Assembly (NCBI GenBank): GCA_016125165.1
Contig: WGMH01000007.1
Span: forward strand, 124,001-188,000
Length of the DNA stretch: 64,000 bases
Direction: 5' to 3'
Origin: Alphaproteobacteria bacterium
GTDB lineage: Bacteria; Pseudomonadota; Alphaproteobacteria; Micropepsales; Micropepsaceae
Shown: positions 39,034-48,630 of the stretch, piece by piece
Layout: each line of letters opens with the position of its first letter
Position numbering within the stretch: position 1 is the stretch's first letter
Made by a program: the position numbers and the translations under genes
Notes under the pieces: model-generated
Seen by the model: only the letters and a program-made list of their open reading frames with translations
The model's database searches: none
Told to the model about the DNA's origin: nothing

Positions 39034-39665
39034 CGCAGCGACATTCCCGTAGCGGCTTCCAGTTCGCCGATGGCCTGCGCGGCGCTATCCACCTTGATCG
39101 TCGTCATGCCGAGCGCGCGCGCGGGTTTGCAGTTGCCGCCGAGGTCATCGAGATACACGCAAGCTGACGGCTCGACGCCCAGCTTCTCGCACATCAGCAA
39201 ATAGATTTTCGGGTCGGGCTTGCGCAGGCCGATCTTGGAGGATTCGATCATGTGATCGAACAGCTCCACAATCTCGCGGCGATAGAGATTGGCGGGCCTG
39301 TCTGCGCCGCTTGTGTCCATCGAAGGCACGTTGTTGGTGATGCAACCGGTCTTGAACTTGGTCTTGATGCGGCGGAGCGCCTCGATCATTTCCGGGCGGA
39401 AGTCGCCGGCCAGCAGCGGAATGACATCGCGGCCCGGAACATCGTAGCCGAGCGCCCTGGCTTCGGCGGCAAACGCGATATCGAAGCCGCCAAGATCGAT
39501 CTCCGCGCGTTCGAATTTCGCCCAGGCGTTTTCCAGATGATTGGTGGAATTGATCTTGCGGATGAGATTTTCGGGCAAGCCCCGTTCGCGCTCATAGCGG
39601 TTGAAGGCCTCGAACGGCGAAGAGGTGAATACCCCGCCAAAATCCCAGATCACAGCTTCGATCAC
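39030..39665 (-). CDS. HAD-family hydrolase (subclass IA)
   Basis: 211 residues from GTG 39665 (VIEAVIWDFGGVFTSSPF). Motif I D-F-G-G instead of the usual D-x-D-G-T: the second Asp is replaced by Gly, as in soluble-epoxide-hydrolase N-terminal-like and some dehalogenase-related HADs. Motif II region CITNNVPS, lysine in SSKIGLRKPDPKIY, and VYLDDLGGNCKPARALG. The divergent SDR gene shares the upstream region. Substrate unclear; the missing second Asp may reduce phosphatase activity. Confidence 0.8.
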   Translation of the reverse strand: MIEAVIWDFGGVFTSSPFEAFNRYERERGLPENLIRKINSTNHLENAWAKFERAEIDLGGFDIAFAAEARALGYDVPGRDVIPLLAGDFRPEMIEALRRIKTKFKTGCITNNVPSMDTSGADRPANLYRREIVELFDHMIESSKIGLRKPDPKIYLLMCEKLGVEPSACVYLDDLGGNCKPARALGMTTIKVDSAAQAIGELEAATGMSLR

Positions 39666-39744
39666 GACCGTTTCTCCCGATAGCTCTTGCGGACACCAAG
39701 CCAGCCGGGCCCTAATCCCGTCAAGACATAAACGGGGAACCGCC

Positions 39745-40575
39745 ATGAGCGAACGTCACGTTCACACGCCACCCGAATCCAGCGGAGATGCGCCCGGCCG
39801 TGGCCGGCTTTCGGGGCGGCGAATCCTCATTGTCGGCGGCGGTCAGATGGACATTGGCGAGGCGGACACGCCCATCGGCAACGGGCGGGCAATCAGCGTT
39901 TTGTTCGCGCGCGAAGGCGCTGGCGTCGCCGTGGCGGATCGCGACCTTGCCAGCGCCGAGGCCACGGTTTCGCTGGTGGCGCGCGAGAACCATCAGGCCT
40001 TTGCCATAGAGGCGGACGTTACACGAGAGGCCGATGTGGCACGCATGATCGATGGGGCGATTTCCGGCATGGGCGGCGCGCTGGATGGCCTTGTGCTCAA
40101 TGTTGGCATCGGCGCGGGCGGCGCATGGCTGGAAGGCACAAGCCTTGAAGCGTGGAACAAGGTGTTCGCCGTGAACATCACCAGCCACATGCTATGCGTG
40201 AAGCATGCGCTGCCGAAGCTGGCCGAAGGATCCTCCATCGTTTTCGTGTCTTCGATCGCGGGTATGACGGCGGGAAGCCGCTTGCCGGCCTACGATTCCT
40301 CCAAGGCAGCATTGCAAGGGCTTTGCCGCCATGTGGCCTTTGAGGGCGCTCGGCGGGGCATCCGCGCCAATGTGATCGCGCCGGGTCTTATGGACACCTC
40401 CATCGGCAGGCTTGCCTCGCGCGGGCGACCGGGACGCGCGACAACCAACGTTCCGCTGGGACGGCAAGGGACAGGATGGGAGACGGCTTACGCAGCGCTC
40501 TTCCTGATTTCCGACGAAAGCGCCTACATCACGGGACAAACGCTTGCGGTGGATGGCGGATTGACGGGACTATAG
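39745..40575 (+). CDS. SDR family oxidoreductase
   Basis: 276 residues from ATG 39745. Short-chain dehydrogenase with a modified glycine loop GGGQMDIGEADTPIGNGRA, which carries an insertion, the NVGI-type strand (VLNVGIGAGG), catalytic Ser in SSIAGM and Y-x3-K in YDSSK, and the closing ITGQTLAVDGG. First gene of a plus-strand run of small-molecule enzymes. Substrate unknown. Confidence 0.88.
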   Translation: MSERHVHTPPESSGDAPGRGRLSGRRILIVGGGQMDIGEADTPIGNGRAISVLFAREGAGVAVADRDLASAEATVSLVARENHQAFAIEADVTREADVARMIDGAISGMGGALDGLVLNVGIGAGGAWLEGTSLEAWNKVFAVNITSHMLCVKHALPKLAEGSSIVFVSSIAGMTAGSRLPAYDSSKAALQGLCRHVAFEGARRGIRANVIAPGLMDTSIGRLASRGRPGRATTNVPLGRQGTGWETAYAALFLISDESAYITGQTLAVDGGLTGL

Positions 40576-40598
40576 GCGCACAAAACAAGGAAGCGCCC

Positions 40599-41564
40599 AT
40601 GTCTCTGCCGCCATTTCCGAAGGCGCGCTATGCGCCCGGTGTTGAGGATATTGGAAACGGATGTTTTGCGTATCTTCAGCCCGATGGCGGCTGGGGTTTT
40701 TCCAATTCCGGCCTTGTGACCGATGGCGGCGAAGCGCTGCTGATCGACACCATGTTCGATTTTCCGCACACCCGCGCGATGCTGGACGGATTCGCGCGCG
40801 CATCCGATGCGAAGATCCGCACACTCGTGAACACGCATCACAATGGCGATCACTGCTACGGCAATGCGCTGGTCGAAGGCGCGGAGATCATCGCTACCGA
40901 GCGCGCGAAAGAACAGATGGGCCATGAATCGCCCGCCATGCTGGCGGGGTTGATGAAGGCAGCGCCAGGCATGGGCCTGACCGGCGAATACTTCCTGCAT
41001 TGCTTCGGCCGCTTCGATTTCGCGGGCGCCAGCGCGAAGCTGCCGGACATCACCTTCACCGGAAGGCATTCCAAAACGGTCGGCAACAAGCGTGTGGATC
41101 TGATCGAAGTCGGCCCCGCGCACACCGGCGGCGATGCGCTGGCCTATGTGGAAGCCGACAAGACCATTTTCACCGGCGACATTCTGTTCATCGAAGGCCA
41201 TCCGATCATTTGGGCGGGGCCGGTCGGCAACTGGATCGAAGCCTGCGAACTGATCGAATCGCTCGATGTGGACACCATCGTGCCCGGTCATGGCCCGGTA
41301 ACCGACAAGGCCGGTGTCATGCGCGTGAGACAATATCTGGCTTACATCCGCGACGAAGCGAAGAAGCGCTACGAATCCGGCATGGGCGCGTTTGAGGCGG
41401 CGCGTTCCATCGCGCTCGACGACTACGCAAACTGGGGCGACAGCGAACGCATCGCCGTGAACACCGCAACGCTCTATCGCGAATTTGGCAGCACCGACAC
41501 GCCATCAGATCCCGCCACGATGTTCGGCTGGATGGCACAGATCTGGAAGGACAAGAAGGCATGA
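40599..41564 (+). CDS. MBL-fold metallo-hydrolase
   Basis: 321 residues from ATG 40599. Binuclear metallo-beta-lactamase fold with NTHHNGDHCYGN, later ligands in EVGPAHTGGDALAYV and FTGDILFIEGHPI, and VPGHGPV. Long C-terminal helical part after the core. Resembles quinoprotein-relay or SoxH-type MBL hydrolases in the DGGWGFSNSGLV opening, but the substrate cannot be assigned. Stop overlaps the first GST gene (ATGA). Confidence 0.88.
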   Translation: MSLPPFPKARYAPGVEDIGNGCFAYLQPDGGWGFSNSGLVTDGGEALLIDTMFDFPHTRAMLDGFARASDAKIRTLVNTHHNGDHCYGNALVEGAEIIATERAKEQMGHESPAMLAGLMKAAPGMGLTGEYFLHCFGRFDFAGASAKLPDITFTGRHSKTVGNKRVDLIEVGPAHTGGDALAYVEADKTIFTGDILFIEGHPIIWAGPVGNWIEACELIESLDVDTIVPGHGPVTDKAGVMRVRQYLAYIRDEAKKRYESGMGAFEAARSIALDDYANWGDSERIAVNTATLYREFGSTDTPSDPATMFGWMAQIWKDKKA

Positions 41565-42349
41565 GTGTCATCGTCTATGAACATCCACTTTCGCCCTATG
41601 CGCAGAAGATCAAGATTGCGCTGGATGAAAAGGGCGTGCCTTACGAAACGCGGATGCCGCAAGCCATCGGCTCTGGGCATCCGGACAATGAATTCCTGAA
41701 GGCAAACCCGCGCGGGGAAGTACCCGCGCTGATCGATGGCGAGGTGGCGATCTTCGATTCAACGATCATCCTGGAATACATCGAAGACAAATGGCCCGAA
41801 CCATTCCTCCTGCCGCGCGATCCGGCGCAGCGGGCGCGCGAGCGCATGATCGAAGAGGTAATGGATTCCACCTTCGAGCCGATCAACTGGGGCCTTGGCG
41901 AACTGCGCTGGTTCAAGCGCGCGGAAGGCGAACGCGCCCGCGTGATCGAGGCGCGCGCGATGGCGCAGGCGGGCGGACTTTACGAATGGCTGGCGCGGCA
42001 GCTTGGCGAACAGGAATGGTTCGGCGGCTTCCGCTTCGGCTGGGCTGATATCTGTGTTGTTCCCTTTTTGAACGGGGCTGTTGGCAATGGCATCGGTCCG
42101 GCGGACGATTCACCGTTGCGTGCATGGTTGGCTCGCGCCAACGAGCGGCGTTCCGTGCAGAAGGCGGCGAAGGCGGCAGCCGATTCCATCACAGGTATGC
42201 AGATGGTCGATCAGGCGGTGAAGAGCGGGCTGTTCAAACGCGAATATCGCGATCATCGCCTCGAATGGATGATCCGCTCCGGCGGCCTCGACGTTGTGCT
42301 GGAAGGCATGAAGGCCGGCAATATCCGCTTCTCCAACGAATTGAGCTGA
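41561..42349 (+). CDS. Glutathione S-transferase family protein (1)
   Basis: 262 residues, ATG overlapping the MBL stop. Thioredoxin-like N-domain (IVYEHPLSPYAQKIKIALDEKGVPYE, cis-Pro region RGEVPALIDG, glutathione gamma-glutamyl site FDSTIILEYIED) and an all-helical C-domain. The active-site Ser/Tyr region (LSPYAQK) fits Beta/Phi-like enzymes. Followed 2 bp later by a second, distinct GST gene, suggesting a pathway with glutathione conjugation steps. Confidence 0.88.
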   Translation: MSVIVYEHPLSPYAQKIKIALDEKGVPYETRMPQAIGSGHPDNEFLKANPRGEVPALIDGEVAIFDSTIILEYIEDKWPEPFLLPRDPAQRARERMIEEVMDSTFEPINWGLGELRWFKRAEGERARVIEARAMAQAGGLYEWLARQLGEQEWFGGFRFGWADICVVPFLNGAVGNGIGPADDSPLRAWLARANERRSVQKAAKAAADSITGMQMVDQAVKSGLFKREYRDHRLEWMIRSGGLDVVLEGMKAGNIRFSNELS

Positions 42350-42351
42350 CC

Positions 42352-43275
42352 ATGAGCCATGAGATCATCTTCCACAATTATCCAAACTCGCCCTTCTCCG
42401 AGAAGGTGCGCGTGGCATTCGGCATCAAGGCGCTGAAATGGCGCTCGGTTATCCAGCCGGTGATCATGCCGAAGCCGGACCTCATTCCGCTTACGGGCGG
42501 CTATCGCAAGATTCCGGTGATGCAGATTGGCGCCGACATCTATTGCGACAGCCAGATCATATTGCGCGAGCTGGACCGACGATTTCCGGAGCCAAGCCTT
42601 TCGCCACAGAACAAGGGCGCGCCCTACGGCCTTGGATTCTGGATCGACAAGCCGGTGTTTCAGGCGGCGGTGGCGATCATCTTCGGCGAGATCGGCGACA
42701 TGGTGCCGGAGGACTTCAAGAAAGACCGCGCCGCGCTTTCCGGCGGTGGTTTCGATTCCGCTGCACTAAAGGCAGCCGTTCCGTTCATGCGGGATCAATA
42801 TCGCGCGCATATGGCATTCCTTGACGACCAGCTTTCTGATGGGCGCAAATTTTGGGGCGGCGATGCACCGGGGCTCGGCGACATTCACGCTTTCATGAAC
42901 CCGTGGTTCGTGAGCAATGCCTTGCCGCACAAGGTGAAAGAGATCATGGCGCCGTTTCCGCGCATCGAAGCGTGGTATGAGCGCGTGCGCGCCATCGGCC
43001 ATGGCGCATCCGAGGACATGACACCCGCCGAAGCGCTCTCCATCGCGAAAGCCGCCACATCCGATGCCGTGCAGAGCACCGATCCGCATGAGCCGCGCGG
43101 CTTCAAGCCGGGCGAAGCGGTGATCGTGGCGGCAGATGATTATGGCCGCGACCCAATCGCCGGAACGCTGGTGTTCAGCAACGCCCATGAGATCGCGATC
43201 CGTCGCAGCGCGCCGGAAGTGGGCGATGTGGTGGTGCATTTCCCGCGCGCAGGGTTTGCGGTGATCCGGGCCTGA
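42352..43275 (+). CDS. Glutathione S-transferase family protein (2) with extra C-terminal domain
   Basis: 307 residues from ATG 42352, 2 bp after GST-1. N-terminal thioredoxin fold (IIFHNYPNSPFSEKVRVAFGIK, KIPVMQIG, YCDSQIILRELDRRF) and helical C-domain (AHMAFLDDQLSDGRKFWGG). About residues 245-307 add a small beta-rich domain (GFKPGEAVIVAADDYGRDP ... VVVHFPRAGFAVIRA) not found in ordinary GSTs, possibly the DUF7962-type extension. Function unknown. Confidence 0.85.
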   Translation: MSHEIIFHNYPNSPFSEKVRVAFGIKALKWRSVIQPVIMPKPDLIPLTGGYRKIPVMQIGADIYCDSQIILRELDRRFPEPSLSPQNKGAPYGLGFWIDKPVFQAAVAIIFGEIGDMVPEDFKKDRAALSGGGFDSAALKAAVPFMRDQYRAHMAFLDDQLSDGRKFWGGDAPGLGDIHAFMNPWFVSNALPHKVKEIMAPFPRIEAWYERVRAIGHGASEDMTPAEALSIAKAATSDAVQSTDPHEPRGFKPGEAVIVAADDYGRDPIAGTLVFSNAHEIAIRRSAPEVGDVVVHFPRAGFAVIRA

Positions 43276-43315
43276 TCCGCTCGCAGAAACGGCATTGGCA
43301 CACTATCTTTGGGTC

Positions 43316-44839
43316 ATGGACCCAGTGACGATCGAAACCGCTTCTGGCCGCCTCGCGGGGACACGTGAGGGCGGCATCGCGCGCTTTCTGGGCATTCCCT
43401 TCGCTGCGCCGCCTGTGGGACCCTTGCGCTGGCGCATGGCTGAACCCGTGAGACCCTGGGCCGGCGTGCGCGACGCCACGCGGGCAGGCCCCAAAAGCCC
43501 GCAGGCGCCCAATCCCGTTGAGCGCATGCTGGGCGGCGCGTTCGGTGCGCAGGACGAGGATTGCCTCTATCTGAACGTCTGGTCGCCAGACGTGCGCGGG
43601 AAGCTGCCGGTGATGGTGTGGCTGCATGGAGGCGGTTTCGCCTTCGGCGCGGGCAGCCAGAGCATTTACGGCGGAACTGCGCTGGCGCGGCGCGGCGTGG
43701 TGGTGGTGAGCATCAACTACCGGCTCGGCGCCTTCGGCTTCCTGAACCTGCGCGATGCGACGGACGGGAGGATTGAGGCAGGCGGCAGCGAAGGGCTTTC
43801 CGATCAGGTCCGCGCGCTGCAATGGGTGCAGGACAACATCGCGGCCTTCGGCGGCGATACGGACAACATCACCCTTTTCGGGGAATCGGCCGGCGGCATG
43901 AGCGTGGCCGCGCTGATGGCCTCGCCTTCCGCACGCGGACTGTTCCACAAGGCGATCGCGCAATCGGGTGCTGGCCACATCGGCCATGGCCGCGAGCGTT
44001 CGGCGCGCGCCGCGCACACGCTGCTGAAGAAGCTTGAGATCGGTTCTCACGATGTCGAAGCTCTGCGCGCCATTCCGGCAGACCGAATCGTGCGCGCACA
44101 GATCGGCCTTTCAGCGGAAGCGCGCGTGGCGGGCGATCCGAACCGGCTCGGCCTTCTCGCCTTTCAGCCGACCATCGACGAAGTCCTTCTGCCGGAGCGG
44201 CCTATCGATGCCATCCGCATGGGATCGGCGCGCAGCATTTCACTGCTGACCGGAACCACGCGCGAGGAATGGAAGCTGTTCTCCGCGTTCAATCCCGCCG
44301 CGCGCATGACGAGCGCGAAGAAATTTGCCGCAAGGCTCGACCGGCTTGGCGGCACGGATTACGCGCATGTGTTCCACACAGCCTATGGCGAAGGCTCGAC
44401 CTTCGACCGGCTGAACGCGTTGATGACAGACAAGGTGTTCGCGGTTCCCGCCGCACGGCTTCTGGATGCGCAAGCAGAATACGCGCCCGCCTATGGCTAT
44501 CGCTTTGATTGGCGATCGCGGCTTCTGGGCGGGATGATGGGATCATGCCACGCGCTTGAACTTGGCTTTGTGTTCGGCACCTATGGCCAGCGCATCGCCT
44601 CATCGTTCTTCGGCAAGGGCCCGGAGGCAGACGCGCTCAGCGAAGCCATGCAGCAGAGCTGGGTGGCGTTTGCGAAGACCGGCGATCCGGCAACGAACCT
44701 GACCGGCGAATGGCCGCGTCATGATTCCCGTCGGCCCACCATGATTTTCGGCAATGGGCCGCCGGTTATGACCCATGCGCCCACCGCAGAGCGCCTCGCA
44801 GCCTGGAGATGCATCGCGGAATCGCGATTGGGGCTCTAA
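43316..44839 (+). CDS. Type-B carboxylesterase
   Basis: 507 residues from ATG 43316. Alpha/beta hydrolase of the carboxylesterase/lipase family: oxyanion hole HGGGF (104-108), nucleophile S191 in FGESAGGMS, EDCLYLNVWSP opening, and a catalytic His expected in GSCHALELGFVFG near residue 400. No signal peptide, so cytoplasmic. Substrate unknown. The stop overlaps the convergent zinc dehydrogenase gene. Confidence 0.9.
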   Translation: MDPVTIETASGRLAGTREGGIARFLGIPFAAPPVGPLRWRMAEPVRPWAGVRDATRAGPKSPQAPNPVERMLGGAFGAQDEDCLYLNVWSPDVRGKLPVMVWLHGGGFAFGAGSQSIYGGTALARRGVVVVSINYRLGAFGFLNLRDATDGRIEAGGSEGLSDQVRALQWVQDNIAAFGGDTDNITLFGESAGGMSVAALMASPSARGLFHKAIAQSGAGHIGHGRERSARAAHTLLKKLEIGSHDVEALRAIPADRIVRAQIGLSAEARVAGDPNRLGLLAFQPTIDEVLLPERPIDAIRMGSARSISLLTGTTREEWKLFSAFNPAARMTSAKKFAARLDRLGGTDYAHVFHTAYGEGSTFDRLNALMTDKVFAVPAARLLDAQAEYAPAYGYRFDWRSRLLGGMMGSCHALELGFVFGTYGQRIASSFFGKGPEADALSEAMQQSWVAFAKTGDPATNLTGEWPRHDSRRPTMIFGNGPPVMTHAPTAERLAAWRCIAESRLGL

Positions 44840-45864
44840 TTCTCCAGCAATACCTTGCACTGGTGCGAGGGATGGCGAAGCGCTTCGAATGCGCCCGGCA
44901 ATGTGTCGAGATCCACCACATCGGTGACCATCTCGGAAACATCGATGCGATCGGACGCGATCATGGCGATGACATAGTCGAAATCCGCCGCGCGATAACC
45001 GAGCACGAATTGCAGATTCAGCTCCTTTACGACACCCATGAGCGGCATGATCGTATCGGGCTGCTGGCAGACGCCGGCAACAACGATTTTCGCACCGCGG
45101 GGCGCGTCCATCATCGCCATATTGATAAGACCTGGCGCGCCTACACATTCGAAGATGATGTCCGGTCCCTTGCCGGCGATCTTCTCCACCTGCGCGGTAA
45201 GGCCCTGCGCAGGATCGATGGCGTCGGTGGCGCCGAATTTCATCGCCATGTCCTGACGCACTTTCGCCTTTTCCGACACGATGACATGGCGCGCGCCGAG
45301 AAACTTCGCCCAGAGCATGGTGGCAAGACCAACTGGTCCCGCACCGATTACCAGCACCGTGGCACCACGTTCCATCTTCGCCATATCGACGGCGTGCAGA
45401 CCGACTGCGAGGGGTTCGACCATCGCGCCTTCGCGGAAGGTCACGTTGTCCGGCAAGCGGAAGCCGCCCGATGAACCGATGCGCACATATTCGGCATAGG
45501 CGCCATGGCTTTGGCCGAGGCCCACGCCGACACCTTTCAAACACTGACCGCGGCCCGTGCTGAAATTCATGCAAGGCGTCGCATCCCCGCAGCAGATAAA
45601 CGGAAAGCCCGCAACGCGATCGCCTTCCTTCCAAAGATGGGTGACGTTCTTGCCAATGCCGACGACCTCACCCGCAAACTCATGACCCATCACCGAACCA
45701 AGAGCGAGCGGCATGATGGATGTGGGTTCGGTCATATGCAGGTCGGACCCGCAGATGCCGCAGTTCTTCACTTTCAGGATGAGATCGTTGGGACCGGGGA
45801 CCGGATCGGCAATGGCCTCGATCGCAAGCGGCTTTCCCATTTCTTTGAATACCGCGGCGCGCAT
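44836..45864 (-). CDS. Zinc-binding medium-chain dehydrogenase
   Basis: 342 residues. MDR superfamily: catalytic zinc block CGICGSDLHM near residue 35 and GHEFAGEVVGIG; structural-zinc region FICCGDATPCMNF ... GQCLKG; NAD(P) loop VLVIGAGPVGLATMLWAK. Likely oxidises a sugar alcohol, threonine-type or aromatic alcohol, but specificity is not determined. Divergent from the amidase gene and convergent with the esterase. Confidence 0.9.
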   Translation of the reverse strand: MRAAVFKEMGKPLAIEAIADPVPGPNDLILKVKNCGICGSDLHMTEPTSIMPLALGSVMGHEFAGEVVGIGKNVTHLWKEGDRVAGFPFICCGDATPCMNFSTGRGQCLKGVGVGLGQSHGAYAEYVRIGSSGGFRLPDNVTFREGAMVEPLAVGLHAVDMAKMERGATVLVIGAGPVGLATMLWAKFLGARHVIVSEKAKVRQDMAMKFGATDAIDPAQGLTAQVEKIAGKGPDIIFECVGAPGLINMAMMDAPRGAKIVVAGVCQQPDTIMPLMGVVKELNLQFVLGYRAADFDYVIAMIASDRIDVSEMVTDVVDLDTLPGAFEALRHPSHQCKVLLEN

Positions 45865-45953
45865 GTCAACTCCCTGAATATTTCAAAGGTTCAGGCGCTA
45901 TCGTTATGCCATGCTGGCTGCAACGCAAGACGCATGCTTGGCGGGAGAATCTC

Positions 45954-47396
45954 ATGACTGGCACTTACGCAGCGGCAACAACGATGGCAGTCGATCTACA
46001 GGCAAAGCGCATCAGCGCAAGCGAGCTTCTTGAAGCCCATGTGGAACGGCACAAGGCTTTGCACGGCATGCTGAACGCGGTGGTCGCCACCGATCTGGAA
46101 CGGGCGCGAAACGACGCCGCAGCCATAGATGCCGCGCGGGCACACGGCGATGCTCTGGGGCCGCTCGCCGGTATCCCGATGACAATCAAGGATGGTTATG
46201 ACGTCGAAGGGCTGCCTGCAACGGCCGGCAATACGCTATTCGCGAACCGCCCTCCAAAATGCGCCGACGCCGAACTTGTGGCCCGCACGCGCGCGGCAGG
46301 CGCGGTAATTTGGGGCAAGACGAATGTGCCCTTCATGCTGAGCGATTTTCAGAGCTACAACGAAATCTATGGCACGACGAACAACCCTTACGATGTCTCA
46401 CGTGTTCCAGGCGGCTCATCAGGCGGCGCAGCGGCTGCATTGGCCGCCGGAATCACGCCCCTTGAGATCGGATCGGACATTGGCGGTTCGCTACGGCACC
46501 CCGCGAATTTCTGCGGCGTCTATTCGCTCAAGCCGACATGGGGCGTGCTGCCGATGAAGGGGCACGTACCGCCGCCGCCAGGTTTCGACCTGGGCGATCC
46601 GGATCTGGGCGTTGGTGGACCGATGGCGCGCAATGTCGGCGATCTGAAACTGCTGTGGGATGTGCTGAACAAGCGTGCACACACCGCGCCGAAACCGAAG
46701 ACACGCGGACGCATTGCAATATGGATCGAGGAAAAAGGCTGGCCGCTTGACAACGCCGTCAAAGAACAAGTGAAAGCTCTTGGCAGTGCGTTCGCCGCTG
46801 CAGGGTTGCGCGTGGACTATGCGAAACCCGCTCTCACCGGCATCGAGATGGAGAACACATATCTCGACATTCTAACGCCTATCATCGCGGGAGGTTTTCC
46901 GGACAGTTTGCGCGAGGCGATGGCCAAAATGCGCGAGGCCGACAAGAAGATGGTGGCTGACGGTCGCGATCACGATGGAGCTGCGCGCTATCGCCTGCGC
47001 GTGACGCAATCCGATCAGGACATCATGGCAGCCATTCGCAAGCGGCAGACGCAAAAGGACGCGCTGGCGTCGTTTTTCGCCGACGGGTGGGACGCAATCC
47101 TGATGCCCATTTCACCAGTGCCGGCGTTCAGGCACGACCATTCCGATCCCGTGAACACGCGTACACTCCACGTGAACGGCAACACCGAACGCTACATGAG
47201 CATGCTATCGTGGATTTCGCTGGCAACCTCGCTGCACGCCCCCGCCCTTGCGCTGCCTGCCGGGCGAACGGTTGACGGGCTTCCGGTGGGAGCGCAGCTG
47301 GTCGGGCCGGAGCATGGCGACGGCGGCCTCTTCGACCTTGCCGCCGCTGCGGAAGGCGTGTTCGCATTTGAACCGCCCCATCTGGAAATGGCATAG
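45954..47396 (+). CDS. Amidase (amidase-signature family)
   Basis: 480 residues from ATG 45954 (GGGAGAAT upstream). The Ser-cisSer-Lys triad is intact: Lys in GIPMTIKDGYDV, cis-Ser in PGGSSGGAAAAL and nucleophilic Ser in DIGGSLRHPANF. No signal peptide. Hydrolyses an unidentified amide. Followed by a LimB-like flavin monooxygenase gene, 33 bp away, and then an isochorismatase-type hydrolase, suggesting a small nitrogen-compound pathway. Confidence 0.9.
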   Translation: MTGTYAAATTMAVDLQAKRISASELLEAHVERHKALHGMLNAVVATDLERARNDAAAIDAARAHGDALGPLAGIPMTIKDGYDVEGLPATAGNTLFANRPPKCADAELVARTRAAGAVIWGKTNVPFMLSDFQSYNEIYGTTNNPYDVSRVPGGSSGGAAAALAAGITPLEIGSDIGGSLRHPANFCGVYSLKPTWGVLPMKGHVPPPPGFDLGDPDLGVGGPMARNVGDLKLLWDVLNKRAHTAPKPKTRGRIAIWIEEKGWPLDNAVKEQVKALGSAFAAAGLRVDYAKPALTGIEMENTYLDILTPIIAGGFPDSLREAMAKMREADKKMVADGRDHDGAARYRLRVTQSDQDIMAAIRKRQTQKDALASFFADGWDAILMPISPVPAFRHDHSDPVNTRTLHVNGNTERYMSMLSWISLATSLHAPALALPAGRTVDGLPVGAQLVGPEHGDGGLFDLAAAAEGVFAFEPPHLEMA

Positions 47397-47429
47397 TCGG
47401 CGCAAAGAAATTTTTCTTGAGGAACACCC

Positions 47430-48602
47430 ATGACCATCAAGTTGCGCAACGGCATCTTCCTGGCGCCGTTTCACCCCGTGAACGAAGATCCCACGCTCTG
47501 CCTGCAACGCGATATGGAGCTGATCGAGCATCTCGACCGGCTCGGCTATGAGGAAGCATGGGTTGGAGAGCATCACTCCGCGGGGTTCGAGATTATTCCT
47601 TCGCCAGAGCTATTCATCGCTGCTGTTGCCGAGCGCACCAAGCGCATCAAATTGGGCACTGGCGTTGTTTCGCTGCCCTATCACAACCCATTGATGACGG
47701 CGAACCGCATCATTCAGCTCGATCATCAGACACGCGGCCGCGTGATGTTCGGCGTCGGGCCAGGGCTTCTGCCTTCCGACGCGTTTTCCATGGGCATCGA
47801 TCCTTCCACTCAGCGCGACCGCATGGTGGAAGCCATCGAGGTCATACTGCGTCTGTGGAAGGGAGAGCGGGTGACGCATAAGGCCGACTGGTTCACGCTG
47901 GTCGATGCCACCTGCCAGCTTCTGCCCTATAGCTGGCCCCATCCGGAGGTCTGCGTGGCCTCTTCGGTGACACCATCCGGCGGCAAGCTCGCGGGCAAGC
48001 ACGGCTTCGGCATGCTGTGCGTGGCGGCGACGCAGGCGAGCGGCTATGACGCGCTCGCGATCAACTGGGAAATCGCCAACAAGGTCGCCGCCGAGCACGG
48101 CAAGACCATGAACCCCGAACAGCTTCGCCTTGTCGGCCCGGTGCATATCGCCGAAACGCGCGAGCAGGCGTTCGAGAACTGCAAATACGGCTTCGACCAG
48201 TGGCAGGGCTACTTCTCGGGAATCTCCGCCGTGGCCGGCCGCGAGACCACAGAGAACCGTCCCATCCACACACTGGTGGAAGAAGGCGCCGCCGTTGTCG
48301 GCACGCCGGATGACGCCGTGGCGCAGATCCAGCGCCTGCAGAAGAAACAGGGCGAATTCGGCTGCTTCCTGCAGCTGGCGCACAATTGGGCGAACTTCGA
48401 GAACACAAAGAAGTCCTATGATCTGTGGCAGCGCCATGTGACGCCCGTGATCAACAAATCCAATGTGGCGCGCGAAACCGCACTCAACTGGGCGCGCGAT
48501 AACAAGGAACGCTTTATCGGTGCAGCGATGAGCGCGGCCATGCAAACCATCCAGAAGCATCACGAAGAAGAAGCCAAAAAGGGCGCCAAGGCGGCGGAAT
48601 AA
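47430..48602 (+). CDS. LLM-class flavin-dependent monooxygenase (LimB-like)
   Basis: 390 residues. Bacterial luciferase-like TIM barrel: LRNGIFLAPFHPVNEDPTL, EAWVGEHHSAGFE, LGTGVVSLPYHNPLM and RVMFGVGPGLLPSDAF strongly recall the limonene 1,2-monooxygenase LimB-type group. Needs reduced FMN from a separate reductase, which is not adjacent. Actual substrate unknown; LimB-like annotation often hides diverse activities. Confidence 0.85.
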   Translation: MTIKLRNGIFLAPFHPVNEDPTLCLQRDMELIEHLDRLGYEEAWVGEHHSAGFEIIPSPELFIAAVAERTKRIKLGTGVVSLPYHNPLMTANRIIQLDHQTRGRVMFGVGPGLLPSDAFSMGIDPSTQRDRMVEAIEVILRLWKGERVTHKADWFTLVDATCQLLPYSWPHPEVCVASSVTPSGGKLAGKHGFGMLCVAATQASGYDALAINWEIANKVAAEHGKTMNPEQLRLVGPVHIAETREQAFENCKYGFDQWQGYFSGISAVAGRETTENRPIHTLVEEGAAVVGTPDDAVAQIQRLQKKQGEFGCFLQLAHNWANFENTKKSYDLWQRHVTPVINKSNVARETALNWARDNKERFIGAAMSAAMQTIQKHHEEEAKKGAKAAE

Positions 48603-48630
48603 ACCGCCGGATTTGAGGGGGAGGTATGCG

